From positions 1 through 64,000 of the forward strand of contig CAVQXJ010000016.1 in NCBI GenBank assembly GCA_963717745.1: a DNA stretch of 64,000 nucleotides, read 5' to 3'. This DNA comes from JACCXG01 sp963717745. GTDB lineage: Bacteria > Acidobacteriota > Vicinamibacteria > Vicinamibacterales > 2-12-FULL-66-21. The translations under genes and the position numbers were made by a program. Positions 38,420 to 46,791 of the stretch are shown piece after piece. How positions within the stretch are numbered: position 1 is the first letter of the stretch; the number at the start of each line of letters is the position of its first letter. The notes beneath the pieces were generated by a model, which ran no database searches, was not told the DNA's origin, and was given only the letters and a program-made list of their open reading frames with translations.

Positions 38420-40719
38420 GGAATCCGTTCGAGTGAGCCGGTGACGCGCTGCTCCTGTCCCGCGGTGACGCGGGTCGTGGTCGACCACCAGCGATGGTCA
38501 GCCAGCTCGAGGCGCACGACGTGCGTGCCGATGCGGACGTCCGGCACGCGCAGCGGCGTGACGCCTACCGGCTTGCCATCGACGGTCACGCGGGCGCCGC
38601 GCGGCCGCGAATCCACGTAAATCGAGCCGGTGAAAACCGTCGGGCCCGCCTGCGGCTCGGCGCGTGACGGTGGCCGGGGCCGGGCGCGCGGCCGTACCGG
38701 GCGATGTGGCCGGGGTTTCCCGCGGCGCCGCCGGCCGGGCCTGACCGGCCGCCGACTGTGGCGCCAGCTGCAGGGTCAGCGATCGCGCCGGCGTGTCAGC
38801 CGACAGGACGACGGTTTCGGTGACCGCCACGAACCCGGGCTGCACGACCCGGACGGCGTATTGCCGGAACGGCAGCGCGTCCAGCGTCAACGGCGTGCGT
38901 CCGCGCCAGCGTCCATTCAGCGTGACTCCGGCACCCACCGGCGTCGAGCGGACGACCAGCGTTCCCGAGGAGGCGGCCGCCGCCTTCGGCGGGGTGGCGA
39001 CATCGCGCTCCGCGGTCCGTGGTCCGCGATCCGCCGGGACGGTCGCGCCCGGACCCGGCTTCGCGCCCGGCGCGGCTGGCGCGCTTGCACCGTCAACGGC
39101 CTGTGGCGGTCGCGGTGTCACGGCTTGCTCGCTGAACTCGCGGCCCGGCGCCGGCGTGGTCCCCGCGGCCGCCCCGCTCGCCGCGGTCGTGGCACTGGTC
39201 GCCACCGGCGCCGCCGTTCCTCGTCCCCAGAACGCATAGCCGCCGATCAACCCCACGGCGATGCCGGCGATCAGCAGGGCGACGGCGCGGAACCGCGATC
39301 GCTCGGGCACGGCGACCTCTTCATGACTGAGGGAATGCGCCGGAACCGGAATCGACGCGTACGGTGAGGGCGGTCTCGAGTCGGGGCCGGCGGATGGTTT
39401 CGTCGTCGTTCAGGGCGCGGACGTCGACCAGCGTGTCGGCGGGATCGCGCATCGATCGGAAGGCCGCGAGCGCGCCGCTCGTGGGGCTTCAGCGGCGCCG
39501 CCGATACCGCGCCGGCCGCGTCCAGCAGGAAGTCGTCGCCGACGAATCGATCGGCTTCGGCTTCCGCCTCGATGTCCTCGTCCAGCGGCAGGGTCGGATC
39601 GCGCCGGAACACATCCTCGCGCTCGCTCAGCCGCAACTGATGGTCGGCCTCGTCGTCCAGTTGTTCGGCGGCAATGTCATCCGCCGCCGCTTCCGCCTCC
39701 GCCCCTTCGGGGCTACGGCGCGACAAGTCTTCCGCCGCGTCGTCTTTTTCGCCGTCCAGCTGCTTGCCATTCCGCGGAGCCAGTGGGGAGCGCGCGCTGA
39801 CGATCGTTGGGGCCGCATCGGCCACGAGTGCGGGCGGCACGATTGCGCCAACCGGCGGGGCCATCGGCACCGTGGCCTCGGACGCGTCACCGCGAGCGGC
39901 CGCCTCGAGCGCCGAGGCAAAGGCCAGCGCGGTCGCAAACCGTGCGGACGGTTCGGGATCCATGGCGCGCGCCAGGACCGCATGCAGGGAATCCATCCAG
40001 ACGTTCGGCGTGCCGGCCGTGAGCGTGCCGATCTCGCGTCCGAGGCCGGCTGGTCTCCGGGCCGTCACGAGCTCGTAGGTGATCGCCGCCAGCGAGAAGA
40101 CGTCGGCGGGTGTGGCCCACGCCGCACCCGCGATTCGCTCAGGCGGGCTGTAAGGGCGGCGGACCGGCGCCCGCAATCCGACCCGCTCGAGGGCCTCGAC
40201 CACACCAAAGCCGGTGGCCCGCGCCTCTTCCGGGGTCACGAAGATGTCGCGTGGATGTAACGCGCCGTGTCCGACGCCGGCGGCGCGCGCGAAATCGATC
40301 GCGCCCGCGAGCTGGGTGATGAACGGCAGCACGGTCGCGATCGGAGCGGGTGCGTACTGGCGCATCGCGACGTCCAGCGATTCGGCGGCGACGTATTCCT
40401 CGGCGCGGTACGCCACCGTGCCCGCGACCCCGGCCGCGATCGGTTCGACGATCGACGGATGGAAGAGACCCGCTTCGGCCGCACGGGACAGCTCTTCGGC
40501 GAGCGACTGCGCCTGCTCGGGGGTGATGTCGAGGCGAAATGCCTTCACCGCGACCAGTCGATCCCGCTCCGGCTCATAGGTGCGGAAGACAGGTCCCAGC
40601 GCGCCTACGCCGATCTGGTGCAGCACCCTGAAGGGTCCGAACTGCGCGGGTGCCGCAAACGCTGATGGGTCGTCTCTATTCAGGGGAGTGCCTCGGGTTG
40701 GATCGGGAAAATTTATCAC
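38416..40719 (-). CDS. Membrane pseudokinase with PEGA repeats, three frameshifts
   Basis: The gene starts at GTG (MINFPDPTRGTPLNRDDPSA). The kinase-like domain has a glycine loop IGVGALGPVF, a conserved Lys in VAVKAFRL, and APE-like YSPPERIAGAAW, but the catalytic loop reads HGALHPRDI (the HRD Asp is Ala) and the DFG motif reads GFG. It therefore looks catalytically dead. An acidic linker follows, then a membrane helix (AVALLIAGIAVGLIGGYAFW) and two PEGA-type repeats, GTLVVRSTPVGAGVTLNGRW and YVDSRPRGARVTVDGKPVG. Shifts near 39490, 39335 and 38630 are each +1. It overlaps carA. Confidence 0.8.
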
Positions 40720-40865
40720 ATCCCGCCTCCGCGCTCCCGCGCTACGGCGGGCAAGCCCCCTCAACCTCTCGTGCGGCAGCTGAGCCGGAAGCACCGTTCT
40801 TCCGGGATCCTCGGCGCTCCGGCACGCGTCGAATGCCGGGGACGACGAGAGGCGGTTACCTTGAC

Positions 40866-42560
40866 ATGTTTCAGAATGCTCTGAGAGAGTACCGCTCGGT
40901 GTCAGCAGACGCATCTTCCACGACTGCGACGGGCGCGCCGCCCCGTCTCGCGGTCGACGTGCGCAGGTTCCCCTGGATGCGGCCGCTGTCGGGCGACTAC
41001 GCGTTCAACTTTCCCAACGTCGCCGCGCTGTATGCCGGCGATCCCCAGGCGCCCGAGGCCTGGCGCGAGACCGCCGACCGCGTGAGGCGGCGACTGCGTC
41101 AGCGCGCCGAGGTCGCGGCCGCGCTCGCGGCACAGCAGGAGCGTCGAGGCTCCCCGGCTCCATCGCGCGACGCCGCGGCGCAGTTGGACAACGCCAACAC
41201 TCTCGCCGTCGTCACCGGACAACAGGCGGGCGTGTTCGGCGGACCGCTCTTCACGATTCTCAAGGCCGTCACCGCGATCCAGCTGGCGCGCCGCGCCGCG
41301 GACGAGCTCGGTGCGCCGGTCGTGCCGGTGTTCTGGGTGGATGCCGAAGATCACGACTGGAACGAGATCGCCAGCTCCACGATCCTCGACGCCGAGCGGG
41401 CGCCGCGCACGATCACGCTGGCCCCGCCCGAGGGTGCCGGGGATCGTCCGGTGGCGACGCTCAAGCTCGATGAGTCGATCGACACGGCGCTGACCGAGCT
41501 CGCGGCCGCACTCCCGCCGACCGAATTCACTTCCTGGGTAGTCGACGGTCTGCGCAGCACATACCGGCCCGGGATTGGCGTCGCCGATGCCTTCGCCCGG
41601 TGGCTGGAGCTCCTGCTCGGCGCTCATGGGCTGGTGGTCTTCGACGCCGCGGATCCGGCGGTCAAGCCGCTGCTGGGGGATCTGTTCCGCCACGAAATCG
41701 CGACGCCCGGACGCACGGCGGCGCTCGCGATCGAGGCGGGCCAGGCGATGTCGGCCAGAGGGCATGCGCCGCAGGTCGTGCCCCAGACCGACAGCGTGTC
41801 GCTGTTCCGTCTCGACGCCACGCGCAAGCCAATCCGCGTCGAAGGGGACCGCTTCGTCGCGGGAGACGAATCGTTCACCGGCGCGGCGCTCGAGAGCGAG
41901 GCGCAGTCGAATCCGGAGCGCTTCAGCCCCAACGTCCTGCTGCGTCCTCTGGTGCAGGACACGCTGTTTCCGACGATCTGTTACGTGGCCGGGCCGAGCG
42001 AGCTCGCCTATCTGGGACAGCTGGGTGAGGTCTATCGGCACTTCGATCTGCCGATGCCGTTGATTCATCCTCGCGCGACTGCCACCCTGGTCGATTCCGC
42101 CACCGCCCGCTTCCTTCAGAAATACGACGTCCCCCTCGAAGACCTGCAGCCGCAAGACGAGGCCACGCTGAACCGCCTCCTCGAAGCGCAGCTGCCGCCG
42201 ACCGTGGACGCGGCGTTCAACGACGCCGAATCGGCGATCCGTCGATCGATGGAGCGGGTGGTCGACGCGGTGGCGTCGGTGGACACCACGTTAGCCAGCG
42301 CGGCCAAGACAACGCTTGGAAAAATGGACCACGAGCTGAAAGCGATGCGCGGCAAAGTGATCCAGGCCGCCAAGAAGCGCGACGAAACCCTGCGCCGCCA
42401 ATTCATCCGGGCGCAGGGACAGACCTTCCCGCAGGGTCACCCCCAGGAGCGCACGCTTTCGGTCGTCTACTTCCTCAACCTCTATGGACCGGCGCTGATC
42501 GACCGGCTGCTGGAGGAGCTGCCCATGGACCTGGGGCAGCATTGGGTGTTGGCGATCTAG
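40866..42560 (+). CDS. bshC: Bacillithiol biosynthesis cysteine-adding enzyme BshC
   Basis: 564 residues in an intact frame. The recognisable parts are FPWMRPLSGDYAFNFPNVAA, TLAVVTGQQAGVFGGPLFTI, KAVTAIQLARRAADELG, VPVFWVDAEDHDWNEIASST with the HDxxE-type site, FSPNVLLRPLVQDTLFPTIC, YVAGPSELAYLGQLGEVYRH and the coiled-coil C-terminal region ending LNLYGPALIDRLLEELPM. BshC joins cysteine to glucosaminyl malate. The ATG at 40866 was chosen; a GTG at 40899 behind GAGAGAG is a plausible alternative. It converges with the bshB1-bshA-argH operon. Confidence 0.9.
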   Translation: MFQNALREYRSVSADASSTTATGAPPRLAVDVRRFPWMRPLSGDYAFNFPNVAALYAGDPQAPEAWRETADRVRRRLRQRAEVAAALAAQQERRGSPAPSRDAAAQLDNANTLAVVTGQQAGVFGGPLFTILKAVTAIQLARRAADELGAPVVPVFWVDAEDHDWNEIASSTILDAERAPRTITLAPPEGAGDRPVATLKLDESIDTALTELAAALPPTEFTSWVVDGLRSTYRPGIGVADAFARWLELLLGAHGLVVFDAADPAVKPLLGDLFRHEIATPGRTAALAIEAGQAMSARGHAPQVVPQTDSVSLFRLDATRKPIRVEGDRFVAGDESFTGAALESEAQSNPERFSPNVLLRPLVQDTLFPTICYVAGPSELAYLGQLGEVYRHFDLPMPLIHPRATATLVDSATARFLQKYDVPLEDLQPQDEATLNRLLEAQLPPTVDAAFNDAESAIRRSMERVVDAVASVDTTLASAAKTTLGKMDHELKAMRGKVIQAAKKRDETLRRQFIRAQGQTFPQGHPQERTLSVVYFLNLYGPALIDRLLEELPMDLGQHWVLAI

Positions 42561-43017
42561 CTGGCGAGTCTCTTCGCGGCTGACTTCGATGTCACGCTGC
42601 GATCGGGATCACGGTTGCGCTTCGCGCTGGCACGACGACACGACGACACGACGTCAAGCCGTTGGTATCTAGGTGATACGACTGCCTGCCCCCAGACGAC
42701 GGCACACTCACCCCACAACCGCGTGTTTACCCCACAACCCCGTGGCTTCCGGCTTTAGCCGGAAGAACGACCGCCAGCCCGAGAATCAGTTGACCGCGGC
42801 CTGTCTACCCAGGAGAATTGCGCCCTCCCATCCCTGACAGACCGCGATGAATGGTTCGCCGTGCGGATCACCCGAGGCGAGCGCGCACCGTGGGCGGGCG
42901 CCGAGGGGCCGATTTTCCACGCCGTCGCCGCGGGCGCCGCGGACCAGGCCTGGCCGCCGACTGCGAAGCCGGTCGAAGAGAAGAAGCATCGAAGTTGGGC
43001 CTTGTGAGCCTACGCCC
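42561..43017. other. 457-base intergenic region with repeat and hairpin
   Basis: The region holds the third copy of the composite repeat (42618-42653) and a perfect hairpin CTTCCGGCT-TT-AGCCGGAAG at 42746-42765 that could end both convergent transcripts. Short frames on both strands between 42786 and 42989 have skewed composition and no likeness to a known family. No gene was seen. Confidence 0.6.
42618..42653 (+). repeat. Solitary copy of the composite repeat
   Basis: CGCTTCGC, four bases, GCACGACGACACGACGACAC and GACG. It is the same unit that flanks the GxxExxY gene, with a spacer one base shorter. Confidence 0.75.
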
Positions 43018-44472
43018 TTACAGATTCTCGGCCGCCGCCTTCAAGAGCCCTTCAGCGGCGGTCAACCTCCCCGTCGCCTCCTCGAACCAGTCGCGATCGC
43101 GCGTGAGCGCCACCGTCGACACCTCGATCGCCTCCGCAATCCGCGACGGCGCCGGCCCACCCGGCGTCGTCCTGACCTCGACGAAATGCTGCGGACTCAG
43201 GATCGTCGCCAACGCGGCATCATCGATCTCGATCGGCCGGCCGAGCACTTCTTTCGAGACATCGTGCAGCAGACTGGCAAGGCTTCCCTCTGACCCGGCG
43301 CATGCCGCTTCGATCAGGCGCGAGGCGATGGTGTGTCCCGACTTGAACGACACACCGTGGTCGCGCGCGAGCGTGTCGGCGAGCTCGGTGACGGTGATCC
43401 AGCCTTCCGCCGCCCGCTCGGCCATCCGCGCCGTGTCGAAGCGGGCGCAGCCCAGCGCCGCCGCGACCAGACGGACCGCCCGGCCGGCATCGCGGAACAT
43501 CGTGAAGACCAGCGGCTGCAAATCGTCCTCGGTGTCGACGATGTCACCGAACGGGGTGTTGTGGGTCACGAGCAGGATGGCGCTCGCCTGCCCGACCGCC
43601 TTGCTGCCGATCGCCCGCGCGTGCTCGAGCGCGACCGGGTTCCGCTTCTGCGGCATGATGCTGCTGCACTGGACGAATCCGTCCGACAGCCGCAGGTACC
43701 CGAACTCGCTGGTGCACCAGAGCAGCAGATCCTGCACCACCCGACCCAACCCGATCAGCAGCACCGCGGCCGCCGAGACGCTTTCGAGCAGATAGTCGAC
43801 GGTGGCGATGCTGCCATAGGTGTTGCCGGTGCGCCGGTCGAATCCCAGTAAGGTGGTCGTGCGATCGCGATCGATCGGAAACCCGGTGCCGGTGATGGCG
43901 CACGCGCCGAGCGGGTTCTGGTTGGTGCTCGCATATGCCGCCTGCAGACGGGCGGTGTCGCGTTCGAGCTGTTCGACCACTGCCATCATGTAGTGCGCGA
44001 TCGTCGAAGGCTGCGCCGGCTGGGTGTGCGTGTGCGCCGGAAACACATCGCCGGGGTGGCGCGACGAGAGCGTGAGCAGCACGTCGCGCAGCCCCAGCAC
44101 ACCATCGACCACCGTCAGGACCAGCCCCCGCTGCTGCATCCGGTACATCGTCATGTCGATGTCGTTGCGCGAGCGCGCGGTGTGCAGCCGGCCTGCCGCG
44201 TCCTCGCCGCATCCCTGGACGATCAGCCGATCGACGTAGAAGAACAGGTCTTCGTAGCTGCCGTCGTACCGCACCTCCCGCACCGCGTCCAGATCGATCG
44301 CATCGAGCGCACCCCGGATGGCGCGCGCGGTGTCTCCCGGCACGATCCGCTGCTCCGCCAGCATCACGAGATGCGCGTAGTGGATCGCCATCAGCGGCGA
44401 GAGAAACTGCGCTTTCGCGTCCTCGAAGTTGTCGTTCAGGACCGCGGTGACGTAGTCAGGCGCGAACTTCAC
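43018..44472 (-). CDS. argH: Argininosuccinate lyase
   Basis: 484 residues. The fumarase/aspartase superfamily signature SSIMPQKRNPVALEHARAIG is complete, and HTARSRNDIDMTMYRM, HTHTQPAQPSTIAHYMM (catalytic His and Gln) and NQNPLGACAITGTGFPIDRD are typical of ArgH. It splits argininosuccinate into arginine and fumarate. The GTG at 44472 was chosen over TTG at 44475. The start overlaps the end of bshA, so the two are co-translated. The usual N-terminal LWGGRF motif is missing, and the protein starts directly at KFAPDYVTAVLNDNF, which is unusual. Confidence 0.93.
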   Translation of the reverse strand: MKFAPDYVTAVLNDNFEDAKAQFLSPLMAIHYAHLVMLAEQRIVPGDTARAIRGALDAIDLDAVREVRYDGSYEDLFFYVDRLIVQGCGEDAAGRLHTARSRNDIDMTMYRMQQRGLVLTVVDGVLGLRDVLLTLSSRHPGDVFPAHTHTQPAQPSTIAHYMMAVVEQLERDTARLQAAYASTNQNPLGACAITGTGFPIDRDRTTTLLGFDRRTGNTYGSIATVDYLLESVSAAAVLLIGLGRVVQDLLLWCTSEFGYLRLSDGFVQCSSIMPQKRNPVALEHARAIGSKAVGQASAILLVTHNTPFGDIVDTEDDLQPLVFTMFRDAGRAVRLVAAALGCARFDTARMAERAAEGWITVTELADTLARDHGVSFKSGHTIASRLIEAACAGSEGSLASLLHDVSKEVLGRPIEIDDAALATILSPQHFVEVRTTPGGPAPSRIAEAIEVSTVALTRDRDWFEEATGRLTAAEGLLKAAAENL

Positions 44473-45604
44473 CAATCAGCTCCGTGTAGAAGGCTTCGTA
44501 CCGTGGAACGATCAGATCGGCACAGAACTTCTCGGCTACGACCCGCCGGCCCGCGGCGCTGACGGCGGCATGAAGCTCGGGGTCGCTGAGCAGGTGCACG
44601 CCGCTGACGGCCATGCCCTCGAGATCCTCGAGATCGTGCAGGAACCCGCTGCGGCCATGCTCGATCACCTCGCTCAAGCCGCCGACTCGCGACGCCACGA
44701 CCGGCACCTCGCACGCCATCGCTTCGAGCGCGGCCAGCCCGAAGCTCTCCTGCAGCGACGGCAGCAGGAACAGGTCGGCGACCGACAGCAGCGGCACGAC
44801 CTGATCCTGCTCGCCGAGCACTTCCACGCGGTGCTCGATATCGAGGCTCCGCGCCAGATCGCGGGCCTTGACGAGATCCGGCCCGTCGCCAACCAGCAGC
44901 AGGCGCGCCGGGACCTGCGAGGCGATCCTCGCGAAGATCTCGACCACCGCTTCCACCCGCTTCACCGGACGGAAGTTCGACATGTGGACGACGAGCTTCT
45001 CCCCGTCGTCGCGGCAATAGCGCGACCGGATGTCCGGACGGGGCCGGCGGCGATAACGGTGACAGTCCAGGAAGTTCGGGATGACCCGGATGTCGCGCTT
45101 CACGCCGAGTGCCCGATACGTGTCGTTCCGCAGGCTCTCCGACACCGCGGTCACGCCGTCCGACTGCTCGATCGAGAACGCCACCGTCTCTGAATACGAA
45201 CGGTCGCTGCCGACCAGCGTGATGTCCGTCCCGTGCAGCGTCGTGACAACGCGGGTCACCCGCCCGCCGCCCGCCGAGGTCTCGAGAATCTGCCGCGCCA
45301 GATAGGCCGCCGTGGCATGCGGCACGGCATAGTGGGCGTGGACGATGTCGAGCTCGCACTCCCTTGCGACATGGACGATGCTGCTGGTGAGCGACAGCAC
45401 GTATTGCGGCTCGCGGAACAGCGGGTAGGCCGGTGTGTGGACGCGGTGAAACGACAATCCCGGCTGGTACTCGGAATACCGGAACGGCGGTTCCGAACTG
45501 AGCAGGTGCACTTCGTGCCCACGCTCGGCCAGACACTTGGCGAGCTCGGTGGCGACGATCCCGCTGCCGCCGACCGAGGCGTAGCAGACGATGCCTATGT
45601 TCAC
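44456..45604 (-). CDS. bshA: N-acetyl-alpha-D-glucosaminyl L-malate synthase BshA
   Basis: 382 residues starting from GTG, MNIGIVCYASVGGSGIVATE. This GT4 glycosyltransferase has the BshA pattern VCYASVGGSGIVATELAKCL, LDIVHAHYAVPHATAAYLAR, VTTLHGTDITLVGSDRSYSE, VIPNFLDCHRYR, VHMSNFRPVKRVEAVVEIFA, LFLLPSLQESFGLAALEAMA and CEVPVVASRVGGLSEVI. It transfers N-acetylglucosamine from UDP-GlcNAc to L-malate, the first step of bacillithiol synthesis. It overlaps bshB1 upstream and argH downstream. Confidence 0.95.
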   Translation of the reverse strand: MNIGIVCYASVGGSGIVATELAKCLAERGHEVHLLSSEPPFRYSEYQPGLSFHRVHTPAYPLFREPQYVLSLTSSIVHVARECELDIVHAHYAVPHATAAYLARQILETSAGGGRVTRVVTTLHGTDITLVGSDRSYSETVAFSIEQSDGVTAVSESLRNDTYRALGVKRDIRVIPNFLDCHRYRRRPRPDIRSRYCRDDGEKLVVHMSNFRPVKRVEAVVEIFARIASQVPARLLLVGDGPDLVKARDLARSLDIEHRVEVLGEQDQVVPLLSVADLFLLPSLQESFGLAALEAMACEVPVVASRVGGLSEVIEHGRSGFLHDLEDLEGMAVSGVHLLSDPELHAAVSAAGRRVVAEKFCADLIVPRYEAFYTELIGEVRA

Positions 45605-46356
45605 GAGCGCGGCCCCGGGCGGACGCCGCGCGTCTGGCGGAACAGCGACTCCCGCAGCACCGGTTCCTTCACGACGATGCCTTCGGCAAAGGCGACGCCG
45701 GCCAAGGCGCCGAGATGTGCGTCACGGCTTTCGATCAGCTGCTGAAACCGCGGCGAGGTCAGGCGGGTGTCGACCCGCGAGGACTCGCCAGGCGTGAACT
45801 GGCTGCGATGACAGGCGAGCGCGTCGCGCTTCCGCTGATAGTGGTCCGACACGTCGATGGCAAAAGACAAGGGGGCCGAATCGTTGATGAAGTAGAAGCA
45901 GACCCACTCCGGCCGCCAGTTTTCCAGCGCCTCGGCGCCGGGAACCGCGAAGCGGCGCAGACCGCTCCGGAAAATCGCACGGCGCAGCACGTCGCTGGCC
46001 GATCGATGGTCGGGATGGCGGTCGTCCCAATACGGAATGGCCACCGCGCGGGGCCTGGCCTGCCGCACCAGCCGGACGACGTCGGCGATCTGCGCGTCGG
46101 TGCCGGTGATGCCGCCGTCCGGCCACCGCAGATTGGTGCGCCAGGCCGCGCCGAGCACGACCCGCGCGGCCTCGCCCTCGGCTTCCCGCTCCTCCGGCGT
46201 TCCGTTCGATCCCAGCTCGCCGCGTGTGAGATCGCACAGCCCGACCCGATCACCCCGTGACGTGTGCAAGGCGACGGTGCCGCCGAGGCCGATCTCGATG
46301 TCGTCGGGATGAGGGCCGAAGACGAGGAGATCGACTGCATCAAGAGACGGTGTCAA
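45601..46356 (-). CDS. bshB1: Bacillithiol biosynthesis deacetylase BshB1
   Basis: 251 residues from the TTG at 46356 (MTPSLDAVDLLVFGPHPDDI). The LmbE-type zinc deacetylase motif FGPHPDDIEIGLGG is followed by RGELGSNGTPEEREAEGEAA, WPDGGITGTD, AIPYWDDRHPDHRSASDVLR (the HxxDH site) and FYFINDSAPLSFAIDVSDHY. It removes the acetyl group from GlcNAc-malate. An ATG 21 codons upstream is rejected, because the added residues are a translation of the intergenic repeat; GGAGG lies 7 bases before the TTG. Confidence 0.92.
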   Translation of the reverse strand: MTPSLDAVDLLVFGPHPDDIEIGLGGTVALHTSRGDRVGLCDLTRGELGSNGTPEEREAEGEAARVVLGAAWRTNLRWPDGGITGTDAQIADVVRLVRQARPRAVAIPYWDDRHPDHRSASDVLRRAIFRSGLRRFAVPGAEALENWRPEWVCFYFINDSAPLSFAIDVSDHYQRKRDALACHRSQFTPGESSRVDTRLTSPRFQQLIESRDAHLGALAGVAFAEGIVVKEPVLRESLFRQTRGVRPGPRS

Positions 46357-46791
46357 ATCCCAACCTCCAAGATCCAAATCCCAACCACTCCCAACTGCCA
46401 AAACCCAACGAATTCCCAACTCCCAACTCCCAACTCAACTCGCAAATCAAACGCCCATTGTCACGCCAGCAGCAACTTGGGATTTGGCATTTGGGAGTTC
46501 GTTGGGAATTGGGATTTGGGAGTGGTTGGGATTTGGAGCTTGGAGCTTGGGATTTGCGTTACCCGGCATTGCAATTGCCCGGGTAACGCAGAAGACCCGA
46601 CCGACCGAAACCCTGAACATCGTGATCTGCCTTCCCAACGGCGCCCGATTCGCGGCGGTCAGTGAGCCCCATAAATCGCATCAACTCTCATGTTATCTGC
46701 GACTTGCCGCGAGTATACAATGCGCCTACGAACCATCGTGGCGCGGCGACCGTCTGACTAGGGACGCGTGTCGCCCCGATTTCGATCCTCG
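46357..46791. other. Intergenic region dominated by a low-complexity inverted repeat
   Basis: The repeat at 46373-46537 fills the left part. The right part has a TATACAAT -10-like box near 46715, about 70 bases before the PBP start. There is no gene. Confidence 0.6.
46373..46537. repeat. Low-complexity inverted repeat
   Basis: Outer arms of 22 bp (46373-46394 and 46516-46537) are perfectly complementary; inner matches such as AATTCCCAAC (46411-46420) with GTTGGGAATT (46501-46510) continue the structure. The unit is a variation on CCCAACTCCCAA. It also supplies the GGAGG used by bshB1. Confidence 0.75.

Noticed and set aside
42786..42989. Small gene in the bshC-argH gap
   Set aside because: The short frames on both strands have biased composition, no ribosome binding site and no family likeness.
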